Source: Nitrobium sp046350935 (GTDB lineage: Bacteria > Nitrospirota > Thermodesulfovibrionia > Thermodesulfovibrionales > Dissulfurispiraceae). Taken from it: a DNA stretch of 64,000 nt. Position numbers and translations under genes: made by a program. Positions 8,857 to 17,183 of this stretch are shown here, piece by piece (the stretch's first letter is position 1; each line of letters opens with the position of its first letter). The notes beneath the pieces were generated by a model that searched no databases, was not told the origin of the DNA, and worked only from the letters and a program-made list of their open reading frames with translations. Location of the stretch: positions 1 through 64,000 of the forward strand of contig JAXLZK010000014.1 of NCBI GenBank assembly GCA_046350935.1, in the 5' to 3' direction.

Positions 8857-9342
8857 CTATTTCTCCTCGATCCTGACTTTCATCTCAATCCGCTCCTTGG
8901 GGTTGTCCCGCGCGTCCCGGGGCTGGTTGACGATCGAATCCACCGCCTCCATTCCCGACACGACCTCCCCGAACACGGTGTATTGCCTGTCGAGAAATGA
9001 GGCGTCCGCCACGCAGATGAAGAACTGGGAGCCCGCGCTGTCGGGATGGGCCGCACGCGCCATGGAGAGGGTCCCGCGTTTATGAGGTTTCTCGTTGAAC
9101 TCGGCCTTGACGGTGTAGCCGGGACCTCCCGTGCCGTGCCGCGACGTGTCGTGTTCCTTCGAGTAGGGATCTCCTCCCTGAATCATGAACCCGGGGATGA
9201 CGCGATGAAAGGTGGTCCCGTCGTAGAAACCCTCCTTCGCCAGCGTGATGAAGTTATTCACATGCCCCGGCGCCACGTCGGGGAAGAACCGGAGCTCGAT
9301 AGCGCCGAATTTCGTCTCGATTACCGCTCTTGTCTCTGCCAT
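8857..9342 (-). CDS. Cyclophilin-type peptidyl-prolyl cis-trans isomerase
   Basis: A 161-aa cytoplasmic cyclophilin (no signal peptide) that catalyses proline isomerisation in folding proteins. The catalytic region FHRVIPGFMIQGGD contains Arg47 and Gln55, and the hydrophobic pocket segment GSQFFI is at 104-109. The loop SKEHDTSRHGTGGPGY is typical of bacterial PpiB-like enzymes. It begins the two-gene unit with the O-methyltransferase. Confidence 0.93.
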   Translation of the reverse strand: MAETRAVIETKFGAIELRFFPDVAPGHVNNFITLAKEGFYDGTTFHRVIPGFMIQGGDPYSKEHDTSRHGTGGPGYTVKAEFNEKPHKRGTLSMARAAHPDSAGSQFFICVADASFLDRQYTVFGEVVSGMEAVDSIVNQPRDARDNPKERIEMKVRIEEK

Positions 9343-9519
9343 TTTCCCTCTCTCCTGTTTCGTAAAGTAATGTATTGCGTGATTGCTGCCGGGCTTCCGG
9401 CGCAGGCGGCACGGGCAGGCAGCGACGGAACGGTCCGGAAAAGCGCCGGTCTGCGTGCTTCCTGTCGTCCCCGGAAAGCAGGACTCCGCGTTGATAGTAT
9501 TGCATATTCAGCGGTCTTT

Positions 9520-9567
9520 CACAAGGTTGGGCACAAGGTTGGGCACAAGGTTGGGCACGAGTTTGGG
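9520..9567 (+). repeat. 12-bp tandem repeat, four units
   Basis: Three exact copies of CACAAGGTTGGG (9520-9555) and a fourth variant CACGAGTTTGGG (9556-9567), head to tail. The array ends 35 nt before the radical SAM start codon, so it lies in that gene's leader or promoter. The 12-bp period is close to one helical turn. Function unknown. Confidence 0.85.
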
Positions 9568-9602
9568 TGCAGGAAGGAGGGCGGCTGGGGTACAATAGAA
9601 AA

Positions 9603-10367
9603 ATGAGCCTCGTCGTCTGCAGCAGGAAGGTGAAATCGGTCCTCTCTTCCACCGGCATTCCCGGCTACGATTACTGCCTCAACCCTTACACGGGATGCTC
9701 CCACGCGTGCCGCTACTGCTATGCCACGTTCATGGCGCGGTATTCAGGGCACTCCGAGCCGTGGGGCAGCTTTGCGGACGTGAAGAGCAACGCCCCCGAG
9801 GTGCTGGAGAGGCAGCTTGCACGGGCGGAGAAAGGCAGCGTCTTCCTCAGCTCCGTCACCGATCCCTACCAGGCCATCGAGGCCGATTACGGAATCACGC
9901 GGCGCTGTCTTGCGTTGCTCCTGTCGCGCCGGTTTCCGGTCGGCATCCTCACCAAGTCTCCCCTGGTGCTCCGGGACCTCGACCTCATCGGGAGGGGGGA
10001 GGAGATCGAAGTGGGGATCACCCTCACCACGGACGATGACGGTATACGGGAGCTTTTCGAGCCGGGAGCTCCCCCGGTGCGCGAGAGGCTCGACGCCCTC
10101 AAGAAGCTCTTCAGGAGCGGGGTCAGCACCTACGCCTTTATCGGACCGGTGCTCCCCATGAATCCGGAGGCCCTCCTGAAGAGCATACGGCCCTATGTAC
10201 GCCGCGTCTTCATCGACAGGATGAACTATGTCGCGAAGACGAAGGCTCTCTATCGTCGAGAGGGCCTTGAGCAGTGGCTGAACGGAGACCTCCTTGAAGA
10301 GACCCTGCAGAGCCTGCGGGAGGGGCTCCCCCCCGAGCAGGTGACGCTCCTCGCCGGCACCTGGTAA
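9603..10367 (+). CDS. SPL-family radical SAM protein
   Basis: A 254-aa radical SAM protein of the spore-photoproduct-lyase-like family. The cluster cysteines are 32, 36 and 39 (CSHACRYC), after the family-typical GYDYCLNPYTG. Further segments VFLSSVTDPYQ and GILTKSPLVLRDLDL fit the family. True spore photoproduct lyase is longer and belongs to endospore formers; members of this shorter group are common in anaerobes and mostly uncharacterised, so DNA photoproduct repair is only a possibility. ATG 9603 follows the 12-bp repeat array; no partner gene is in its operon. Confidence 0.85.
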   Translation: MSLVVCSRKVKSVLSSTGIPGYDYCLNPYTGCSHACRYCYATFMARYSGHSEPWGSFADVKSNAPEVLERQLARAEKGSVFLSSVTDPYQAIEADYGITRRCLALLLSRRFPVGILTKSPLVLRDLDLIGRGEEIEVGITLTTDDDGIRELFEPGAPPVRERLDALKKLFRSGVSTYAFIGPVLPMNPEALLKSIRPYVRRVFIDRMNYVAKTKALYRREGLEQWLNGDLLEETLQSLREGLPPEQVTLLAGTW

Positions 10368-10571
10368 TCTCTCTCCTGCTTCTCCCTGTTTTACTCTGCC
10401 TGCTCTGTCGTGCCCTTGTTCTTCACACCTGCCTGATTTTGTGCTATGGTTTAGGAAAGAGGTGGCGAAAGCCATTCCGCCTTCTCCCTTCTCCTCTGGC
10501 CGCACCGCCCCCCTCTCCCTTCCCACAGGCGCCCCGCCGTGAAAACCGTTATGAGGAGAAAGGAGACACCT

Positions 10572-11537
10572 ATGAAAAAAATACCCTTCCTGCTTCTTTC
10601 AGCGGTGGTGCTGTCCATTGCTCTGCTCTCCGCCGCTGCTGTCTACCCCCTCGGCGACCGGGGGGCGCTGCGCAACCTGCTCTATACCTATCTGAACGAA
10701 GTGCCCGCCCCGAGCGCCCCCTCTGCGCCAGCTCCTCCCGAGGTAGTCGAGGCACTGCTCGATATGGCGCGCGTGGGGGAGGACGACGTTCTGTACGATA
10801 TCGGCTGCGGGGACGGGCGGATCGTCGTTGCTGCGGCGCAGAAGTTCGGCATACGGGGTATCGGGGTGGATCCGGACCCGGAGCGCATCACGGAGAGCAT
10901 CGAAAACGCCCGCGCCGCCGAGGTGGCGGACAGGGTCCGGTTCTTCCAGGGGGACCTCTTCGCGATGGACCTCAGCGGCGCCAGTGTCGTCACGCTCTCC
11001 CTGCTCCCCGCCGCGACCCTGAAACTGCGGCCGAAGCTGCTCAGGGAGGTGCGGCCGGGCACGAGGGTGCTCTCCAGGGATTCCGATATGGGAAGCTGGC
11101 GGTTCGACCGGGTGATTATGGTAAAAGACCATCCCGTCTATTTCTGGGTCGTCCCCGCCAATATGTCCGGCGTATGGAAGGGGGAGTTCCGGGGGAGGAA
11201 AGGCAAAGGCAGGTACGTGCTGCGCATCCGTCAGCAGTTTCAGAAAGTCGGTGGAACCCTCAGCGCGGGCGGGGTGAAGGCTCCGCTTTCCCGTGCGGAG
11301 ATGAAGGGGAGCTCCCTGCGTTTTACCGTCGCCCGGGGCCTTCCGGGAATGGCCGCTCCCGTGCGCTTTGAAGGCCGTGTCGAGGGGGACGGCATGCAGG
11401 GCAGCATGGAATCGGGGGGCAGAAAGAGAGCCTGGACAGCGGTCCGGGACGGAACAACAATTGTCCCCCTCGATATTCCCGAGGGTCACATCCAGACGGT
11501 CCTTTACCGCCGGGAGAGGGTGAAAACCGGAGAATGA
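10572..11537 (+). CDS. Membrane-anchored or exported class I SAM methyltransferase with C-terminal beta domain
   Basis: The 321-aa protein opens with a signal peptide or anchor (MKK then about 20 hydrophobic residues) and a Pro/Ala-rich linker at 45-57. A Rossmann methyltransferase follows, with motif I YDIGCGDGRI at 75-84 and the acidic GVD at 98-100. Residues from about 198 to 306 form a separate Gly-rich, beta-predicted domain (VWKGEFRGRKGKGRY, later VRFEGRVEGDG). A SAM enzyme with an export signal is odd, because SAM is cytoplasmic; an inward-facing anchored enzyme is the simplest reading. ATG 10572 has AAAGGAG upstream. The substrate is unknown. Confidence 0.75.
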   Translation: MKKIPFLLLSAVVLSIALLSAAAVYPLGDRGALRNLLYTYLNEVPAPSAPSAPAPPEVVEALLDMARVGEDDVLYDIGCGDGRIVVAAAQKFGIRGIGVDPDPERITESIENARAAEVADRVRFFQGDLFAMDLSGASVVTLSLLPAATLKLRPKLLREVRPGTRVLSRDSDMGSWRFDRVIMVKDHPVYFWVVPANMSGVWKGEFRGRKGKGRYVLRIRQQFQKVGGTLSAGGVKAPLSRAEMKGSSLRFTVARGLPGMAAPVRFEGRVEGDGMQGSMESGGRKRAWTAVRDGTTIVPLDIPEGHIQTVLYRRERVKTGE

Positions 11538-11634
11538 GCATGTCTACCCTTTTCCCCGGCAGGAGGCGGAAACCATAGCGGACCCGCTTTTAGTGCGGGC
11601 GGGGAAGCACAGCCGCGACAAAAGGAGAGGCGCC

Positions 11635-11769
11635 ATGTCCATTCACGTATCGCTCCAGCCGCTGGTCGCGTTGATAGCCGGGATACTCATCCTGCTCGTT
11701 CCCCGGCTGCTCAACCTTATCGTAGCCGTGTACCTTATCGTCATCGGCATTCTGGGCCTTGTGAGATAG
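11635..11769 (+). CDS. DUF3096 membrane microprotein (44 aa)
   Basis: ATG 11635 follows AAAGGAG. The 44-residue product starts MSIHVSLQPLVALIAGIL and is almost entirely hydrophobic, with two short membrane segments joined by a PRLLN turn, ending VIGILGLVR. The LQPLVALIAGILILLVPRLL pattern is what I recognise as the DUF3096 family, small predicted membrane proteins of unknown function. It stands about 100 nt after the exported methyltransferase on the same strand. Confidence 0.8.
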   Translation: MSIHVSLQPLVALIAGILILLVPRLLNLIVAVYLIVIGILGLVR

Positions 11770-11823
11770 GGGCGCGCCTGTTTGCCGCGTGCTCCCGCTT
11801 GACATTGCCGCTCCTCTCTGATA

Positions 11824-11838
11824 CGTTTACCGTAAACG
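11824..11838. promoter_or_regulatory. Perfect 15-bp palindrome, possible operator
   Basis: CGTTTAC-C-GTAAACG is a perfect palindrome about 165 nt upstream of the Met-rich protein gene and 55 nt after the DUF3096 stop. A GC-rich palindrome (GGCGGCC-C-GGCCGCC, 11864-11878) follows. Their position between two genes on the same strand suggests a regulator site or transcript-end structure; no regulator is assigned. Confidence 0.35.
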
Positions 11839-12004
11839 CGGAGAAGGGAGGAGCGCTCAGGGAGGCGGCCCGGCCGCCCGGAAGCCCCCCGGAAGCCCTA
11901 TGAAGAGAGCGCCCGCTCCTGTTTTCCAGGGACAAGCATTCCGAATTGTCGTATACTCTTAGGAAGTATCCACTGCATGGCGCAGAACTGCAAAGGGGGA
12001 AAGT

Positions 12005-12583
12005 ATGAGAAAAAGCATGGTTATCATGGCTGTTTTGCTGGTGGTGGGCGGTGCGGCATGGGCCCAGACGGGAGCTGATCAGAAGGAGGATACCCAGGAC
12101 CTGATGTCCCGCGGCCATATGGACCACGGACGGATGGGAGACCAATCCGACCAGGGCCAGATGGGGTGCTGCGCAATGGGCGGCGGTATGATGGGCGGCG
12201 ACATGAAATGCGGCATGATGGGCGGCGGCATGAGAGAGGGGAGGGGAGGATGCATGATGTGCCGTTCCATGATGCAGCAGATGACGGGCGGCGGCATGGC
12301 CATGATGGACATGATGCATATGATGAAGGACATGATGAGCATACAGGAGCGCATGCTTTCCGGCGCCTCCGATGCGGACAGGAAGAAGATGCAGCAGGAG
12401 CTTTCCTCCATGAGGGGCCGGATGGAGAAGATGATGTCCGGGATGCACGAGATGCACCGGATGATGCATTCCGGCGACATGAAGTGCGGCATGATGGGCG
12501 CGCCCTCTGCCGGCGCCCCGAAGGCCGATGTCCCGCAGAGCACGCCTCCGGCGGAAACCCCGAAGGAGGAGCACAAACATTAA
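12005..12583 (+). CDS. Exported methionine-rich, metal-binding-type protein
   Basis: A 192-aa protein with a clear signal peptide (residues 1-20, cleavage near AWA-QTG). The mature part is extraordinarily rich in Met (about 41 in all) with His and six Cys, arranged as repeated GGGMMGGDMKCGMM-like, MDMMHMM and HEMHRMMH clusters. Between about 115 and 150 it reads as an amphipathic helix. The C-terminus is a Pro-rich tail ending EEHKH. Met/His/Cys clusters of this kind bind Cu(I) or Ag(I) in known periplasmic copper proteins, so metal buffering is a reasonable inference. A TATACT element precedes it at about 11953. No copper ATPase or CueR-like gene is adjacent. Confidence 0.75.
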   Translation: MRKSMVIMAVLLVVGGAAWAQTGADQKEDTQDLMSRGHMDHGRMGDQSDQGQMGCCAMGGGMMGGDMKCGMMGGGMREGRGGCMMCRSMMQQMTGGGMAMMDMMHMMKDMMSIQERMLSGASDADRKKMQQELSSMRGRMEKMMSGMHEMHRMMHSGDMKCGMMGAPSAGAPKADVPQSTPPAETPKEEHKH

Positions 12584-12645
12584 GAAGCACTGTCTTGCCC
12601 CTTCTGCTCTGAGCGGGAGGAAAAGCTCAAAGGAAAAGGGGATAT

Positions 12646-14880
12646 ATGCCGACATATGAGGACCTGATCGACGAGTTGTCCGGACTCTGCGGAATTGTCC
12701 CTGAGTACTGGGACGTGTTCGGCACCCGTCATGTCGCCTCCCCGGAGACCAGGCAGGCTATCCTGCGGGCGATGGGGATGAACATCGATTCCACGGAGGG
12801 CTTGTCGGGCGAGATCCGGAGGCTTCGGGGAAGACCGTGGAATCATTTCGTCGAGCCGGTGAAGGTGATTTCCGTGCATGACCAGCCCTTTTCCCTTCCG
12901 GTTTTCGTCCCCGTGCCGGAGGGGGAGGAGCGGAGGCTCTCCTTTTCCTGGTCTGTGGAGGACGAGCAGGGGAAGCGGCTCGAGTACCTGCTCTCCGGAG
13001 AGGCGGTCGCCGCCTCGGGGCAGAATTGGGTGGACGGCGTCCGCTATGTCGAGGTGCGCCTGCAGGACGGTGTCGCGCGGGACATCGGGTATTACTTCGT
13101 CTCTGTCCTCTGCCGGCATCCCGATCCGGTGTTCCCCGGCGGACAGAGCTCACTGCAGAAGACGTCGCGGGTGATTGTCGCTCCCGACAGATGCTATCTT
13201 CCGCCGGAGCTCGAAGCGGGGCGGACCTGGGGGCTCGCCGTCAACCTCTACGCCCTCCGTTCATCACGGAACTGGGGTGTCGGGGACTTCACCGACCTAA
13301 GGGACCTCCTCGACGCCGTTTCCGGCCTGGGAGGCGGCTTCGTGGGCATCAATCCCCTTCACGCCATCCCGAATAAGGCGCCCTACGGGATCAGCCCGTA
13401 CTCCCCAATCAGCAGGCTCTATAAAAACTTTATCTATCTCGACATGGAGCGCATCCCCGATGTGGCCGGATCGGAAGAGGCGCGGAAAGTGATGCACTCC
13501 GAGGTCTTTCTCCGCCAGGTGGACGAGGTGCGGGGGGACCCCTGCATCGAGTACAAGAAGATCGCCTTCCTGAAGAAGACGATCCTCCAGTTCGCCTTCG
13601 AGCATTTTTACGAAAACCACTACCGGAAGAACACGGAGCGCGGCGGCGATTTCAAAAGATATATGCAGGAAGAGGGTGCCACTCTCGAGTCGTACGCCCT
13701 CTTCGTCGCCCTGTGGGAATATATGAATTCCACGAAAAAGGCGTATGTATGGCAGGACTGGGAGAGCGGGTACCTGGATCCGCAGGGCGGTGCGGTCCGG
13801 GAATTCAGGGCCTCCCACGAGCAGGACGTGCTTTTCTACAAATACATTCAGTGGCTTATCGAGGTGCAGCACCGGGAGACGGCGGAGCGTGCTGCCCGGT
13901 CGGGGATGCCTGTCGGGATCTATCACGACCTCGCCATCGGCTCCATCGGGGGGGGGAGCAACGCATGGAGCTATCAGGGCCTCATCGCCGGGACCATCGA
14001 TGTGGGCGCCCCCCCCGACGAGTTCAACATTGCCGGGCAGAACTGGAATTTTCCTCCCATGATACCCGAGAGGTTGCGGGAAACAGGGTACGAGTTCTTT
14101 ACCGATATCATCAGGAGAAACATGAAGCACAACGGGGCGCTGCGGATCGATCACGCCCTCGGCCTGTTCCGCCTCTTCTGGATTCCCTGCGGAATGCCCG
14201 CCGTGGAAGGGGCATACGTGATCTATCCGGTCGAAGACCTGCTGCGCATCATCGCTCTGGAGAGCGTGCGGAACAGGACGATGGTCATCGCCGAGGACCT
14301 CGGCACCGTGGGAGAGAATGTTCATGGCACCCTCTTCCGCTTTCTGATGCATTCCTACCGCCTGCTCTATTTCGAGAGGAACTATCCGGACCCCTCCTTC
14401 ACCCGTCCCGAGCACTACCCGGAGGTCGCCCTCTGTACCGTCACGACCCATGACCTCCCGACGCTCTACGGGTACTGGGTCGGGCGAGACCTTGAACTGA
14501 AGAAGCTGCTGAACCTTTTCCGGGACGACGAGCAGTGGAGGCGGTATGCAGGGGACAGGGAGCGGGATAAGGGGCTGCTGCTCGGCGCGCTGAAGTCTCA
14601 GGGCATCCTTCCCCCCGATTACCCCTCGGACCCGGCGCATGTCCCGTCCATGACCGAAGAGCTGTGTCGCGCCGTGTACGAGTACCTCGCCCGCACTCCC
14701 TGCAAGCTCGCCGCGGTGAGCCTCGACGATCTCATCGGCACCCTGAACCAGCAGAATATGCCGGGCACCACCTCCGAGTGCCCCAACTGGGTGCAGAAGA
14801 CGCCGCTCCTCCTCGATGCCATTCTGGCGGACACCCGCCTCCTCTCCATGGCGGAAATGTTCCGGCGAAACGGCCGCTGA
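12646..14880 (+). CDS. malQ: 4-alpha-glucanotransferase (amylomaltase, GH77)
   Basis: MalQ transfers maltosyl or longer glucan units between alpha-1,4-glucans in glycogen and maltodextrin metabolism. The 744-aa protein has an N-terminal beta domain (about 60-170) and a GH77 barrel starting at NLYALRSSRNWGVGDF. Expected catalytic residues are present: nucleophile Asp502 in RIDHALGL, acid/base Glu550 in IAEDLGT, and Asp603 in THDLPTL. GISPYSPISRLYKN is a family substrate-binding segment. ATG 12646 has AAAGGAAAAGGGG upstream. No other glycogen gene is in view. An IS element is inserted 60 nt after the stop. Confidence 0.95.
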   Translation: MPTYEDLIDELSGLCGIVPEYWDVFGTRHVASPETRQAILRAMGMNIDSTEGLSGEIRRLRGRPWNHFVEPVKVISVHDQPFSLPVFVPVPEGEERRLSFSWSVEDEQGKRLEYLLSGEAVAASGQNWVDGVRYVEVRLQDGVARDIGYYFVSVLCRHPDPVFPGGQSSLQKTSRVIVAPDRCYLPPELEAGRTWGLAVNLYALRSSRNWGVGDFTDLRDLLDAVSGLGGGFVGINPLHAIPNKAPYGISPYSPISRLYKNFIYLDMERIPDVAGSEEARKVMHSEVFLRQVDEVRGDPCIEYKKIAFLKKTILQFAFEHFYENHYRKNTERGGDFKRYMQEEGATLESYALFVALWEYMNSTKKAYVWQDWESGYLDPQGGAVREFRASHEQDVLFYKYIQWLIEVQHRETAERAARSGMPVGIYHDLAIGSIGGGSNAWSYQGLIAGTIDVGAPPDEFNIAGQNWNFPPMIPERLRETGYEFFTDIIRRNMKHNGALRIDHALGLFRLFWIPCGMPAVEGAYVIYPVEDLLRIIALESVRNRTMVIAEDLGTVGENVHGTLFRFLMHSYRLLYFERNYPDPSFTRPEHYPEVALCTVTTHDLPTLYGYWVGRDLELKKLLNLFRDDEQWRRYAGDRERDKGLLLGALKSQGILPPDYPSDPAHVPSMTEELCRAVYEYLARTPCKLAAVSLDDLIGTLNQQNMPGTTSECPNWVQKTPLLLDAILADTRLLSMAEMFRRNGR

Positions 14881-14940
14881 CGGCTCTTCCGGTCGAGTGT
14901 GGTGATGGGGATACCCCCTTTCAAAAATGAGGGACATACT

Positions 14941-14965
14941 CAATACTGTTCGGCATGATAAATGC
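14941..14965 (+). repeat. Left terminal inverted repeat of the IS4 element
   Basis: The 25-bp arm pairs with 16447-16471 with one mismatch (A versus G at the twenty-second base). The 9-bp direct repeat GGACATACT abuts it at 14932-14940. Confidence 0.92.
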
Positions 14966-15064
14966 TGGCAGGGGCATTTTGTAAGGGTGACGCAACCCAT
15001 TGCTATTCAGCAGTGAAGAGAGTACGATTTCCCCTGAAGCGCCTCTCTATGCCATACTGAGGAA

Positions 15065-16308
15065 GTGACTCAGCACGCAGTAAAGAAGCCTGCAGGACGC
15101 AAGCCGAAGGAGCCGGTTCAAGAGCAGGACATCAAGGGGTTTAAGCAGTTACGCAGAATCATCCCCTTTCTGTCTCGTTTTCATTGCGTCAAAGACCACC
15201 ACACAGGGAGCTTCACTTCGACCACTCCATCGCCCTTCTGCTGCTGTATTTTTTCAATCCCGTGTTGACCAGCCTGCGAGGCATTCAGCAGGCATCCCAT
15301 CTGAAGAAAGTAAAAAAGATGCTCGGCATCAGCGGAACAAGCCTGGGCTCCCTGTCGGAGGCAGGCAATGTTTTTGACGCCTCTCTCCTGAAGCCGCTCA
15401 TCGGAGAGCTTGCGGACAAGGCAATCCCTCTGGAGAGAGACCCCAAGCTCAGGGGTCTTCTGCAGTCCCTGGTAGTCGTGGACAGCACGCTGTTGCCTGC
15501 CCTTCCGAAGATGCTATGGGCCTTATGGCTTGATGACCAGCACAAGGCGGCAAAGCTTCACCTTGAGCTGGATATTCTGAAGCACTCCCCCGTGGGGGCC
15601 GTGCTCACTGATGCAAACGCAAACGAGAGAGCAGTCCTCCGAAGCGTTCTGTCCCAAGGGAAGCTCTATGTGCTGGACGCCGGCTTTGGTGAGTATAAGT
15701 TCTTTCAGGAGATCATCGATGCGGGCAGTTCTTTTGTGGCCTGCCTCAGGGATAATGCCGTAAGGGAGACCCTCCAGGAGAGAGCACTGAGCAAGGAGGA
15801 CCGGAGAGCCGGAGTGCAGAGCGACAGGGTAGTACGGCTGGGAGGTGCAAGCAAACAGGATGCGGTGACCGCACCTGTCCGCATCATTGAGATATTCCAT
15901 CAGGGAGACAGTTCACGACCCAGGAAATCACGGGTCTCCAGCAAAAAGACTTTCAGGACGACTGAAGCTGACTATATGTTTCTCCTTATCACGGATCGGC
16001 TGGACCTCTCTGCCGAAGTAATTGCGCTTCTCTACCGGTACCGCTGGCAGATCGAACTCTTCTTTCGCTGGTTTAAGTGCGTACTGGGCTGCACCCATCT
16101 GCTGTCTTTCTCTCGAAACGGAGTCACCCTTCAGGTCTACTGCGCTCTCATTGCGAGTATGCTGATCACCCTGTGGACAGGATGCAAGCCCACGAAGAGG
16201 ACCTTTGAGATGCTCTGCTTTTATTTCATGGGCTGGGCTGATGAAGAAGAGGTGGAAGATCACCTCAAGAGGCTCAAAGAGACCGAAGCAAAAAAGAACG
16301 TTCAGTAA
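15065..16308 (+). pseudogene. IS4-family transposase, single frameshift near the N-terminus
   Basis: From GTG 15065 the first frame reads about 47 family-like residues (KQLRRIIPFLSRFHCVKDHH). The frame then changes near 15195-15205, and the rest reads from RELHFDHSIALLLLYFF to the stop at 16308. Reading across gives a transposase of about 413 aa. DDE-type residues are visible: Asp in VVVDSTLL (codon 15481), Asp in LDAGFGEY (15676), and the IS4 signature Y-x2-R-x3-E-x6-K as YRYRWQIELFFRWFK with Glu at 16054. One missing base in the CACCACACAGGG stretch explains the break. It may be true decay or an assembly error; the second frame could start from TTG 15184. Confidence 0.85.
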
Positions 16309-16446
16309 GGGAATAGGGGCACTCAATCTCTTGAGGCGCACAGGGGTCGGTGTGCCCTTTTTCATCTCCTTTTCTCCTCACCACGCCTGAACCTCTGCAC
16401 TTTGTTTCATTGCCCCTGATCTTTTAGTCGCTTTTTCCCGCCTTAG

Positions 16447-16471
16447 GCACTTATCATGCCGAACAGTATTG
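16447..16471 (-). repeat. Right terminal inverted repeat of the IS4 element
   Basis: Inverted partner of 14941-14965. The second GGACATACT follows at 16472-16480. Confidence 0.92.
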
Positions 16472-16520
16472 GGACATACTACTAATTTCTCAAAAACACA
16501 TATCCGAATATATCTCCTTT

Positions 16521-16950
16521 GGTGTGGGGCGAGGGAGCACCCTCTTTCTTTGCGAGCGAATTCCTCCTTCATCGCAGAGAGACATCTCTTTTTGATAATA
16601 ATCCGTTTTCCCTTCACGCATACATGGGGGCAGGACGTTACCTGCCCCCTTAATATTCCAGACGCTCGCTTCAGACAAGAGGATCCCCCCTGCCCCCCTA
16701 CCCACTTCATTTCAGAAATCCTTCCCCTTGGCGAAAGCCGGGGTCCTTCTCCTGTCGTCATTGTCTCGAAAGCTGTGTTGTGTGCCGTCATTCCGGCGAA
16801 AGCCGGAATCCAGAGTCTTTGAAGAGGACTGGATCCCGGCTCAGAGGATCTGCCGGGACGACGACAGAGGAGAGTCATGCTCCTCCTTTCTCTTCAAAGA
16901 GAATGCGTGTAGGAGGAATCTGCAGGAGGAGAGGGGAGGGGGACAGGTGA
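16521..16950 (+). repeat. Dispersed composite repeat, copy A (longest)
   Basis: This stretch starts GGTGTGGGGCGAGGGAG and matches copy C (42771-43096) along most of its length. Shared words include CTTTCTTTGCGAGCGAATTC, GGCGTTACCTGCCCC-type and TATTCCAGACGCTC segments. Near its 3' part it contains a nested palindromic core (16787-16863) that starts GTCATTCCGGCGAAAGCC and ends GCCGGGACGAC. It is noncoding. Confidence 0.82.
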
Positions 16951-17011
16951 GTGCTCCTTGCCTGCGACTCCTTGAAGTATTTCACTCAAAGACACAGGCC
17001 ATGAGTCGGCA

Positions 17012-17039
17012 AAAAGGAGAGAGCAGCATCTCTCCTTTT
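17012..17039 (-). terminator. Probable terminator of the sensor kinase gene
   Basis: AAAAGGAGAGA and TCTCTCCTTTT form an 11-bp stem around GCAGCA. On the minus strand the stem ends in a run of U. It lies about 145 nt after the kinase stop codon. Confidence 0.6.
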
Positions 17040-17183
17040 CTACCGCTCCCCAGAGGACAGGAGAATCAGACAACAGAGATCCGCGGGGGAATACGGTAAT
17101 CCTGTCGCATTGCAAGGACATCGAATCCCCTGTTCCCTCCCCCCCGAAAGAGGGCATTGCAGAGGGAGAGCAGGGCAAAAAGG

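Larger units (their letters stand above)
14941..16471 (+). mobile_element. IS4-family insertion sequence, 1531 bp, with 9-bp target duplication
   Basis: Terminal inverted repeats of 25 bp lie at 14941-14965 and 16447-16471 and match at 24 positions; each begins CAATACTGTTCGGCATG reading inward. GGACATACT is directly repeated immediately outside both ends (14932-14940 and 16472-16480), a 9-bp target duplication fitting IS4. One transposase gene fills the element. It was inserted between malQ and a noncoding repeat region. The intact ends and duplication suggest a recent insertion, although the transposase frame is broken. Confidence 0.93.
16472..17183. other. Noncoding region of about 700 bp holding a dispersed repeat and a terminator
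   Basis: I see no convincing gene between the IS end and the sensor kinase stop. The segment is mostly the largest copy of the dispersed repeat (16521-16950), followed by a short unique stretch with a hairpin terminator (17012-17039). Confidence 0.75.

Noticed and set aside
9519..9704. Reading frame coding a CAQPCAQP-type repeat peptide on the minus strand
   Set aside because: It arises only from the 12-bp tandem DNA repeat and overlaps the radical SAM gene start; no ribosome site.
12024..12655. Reading frames antisense to the Met-rich protein (His- or Ile/Met-rich)
   Set aside because: They are complements of ATG-rich repeats. The plus strand has a proper signal peptide and upstream TATACT.
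15065..15268. Programmed frameshifting in the IS4 transposase
   Set aside because: IS4 elements normally encode one continuous protein, and there is no A6G-like slippery site or stimulatory structure at the break. A one-base deletion is simpler.
16472..17183. Short reading frames of about 60-170 codons after the IS element
   Set aside because: They run through the dispersed repeat and its palindromes in several frames with no domain and no conserved start.
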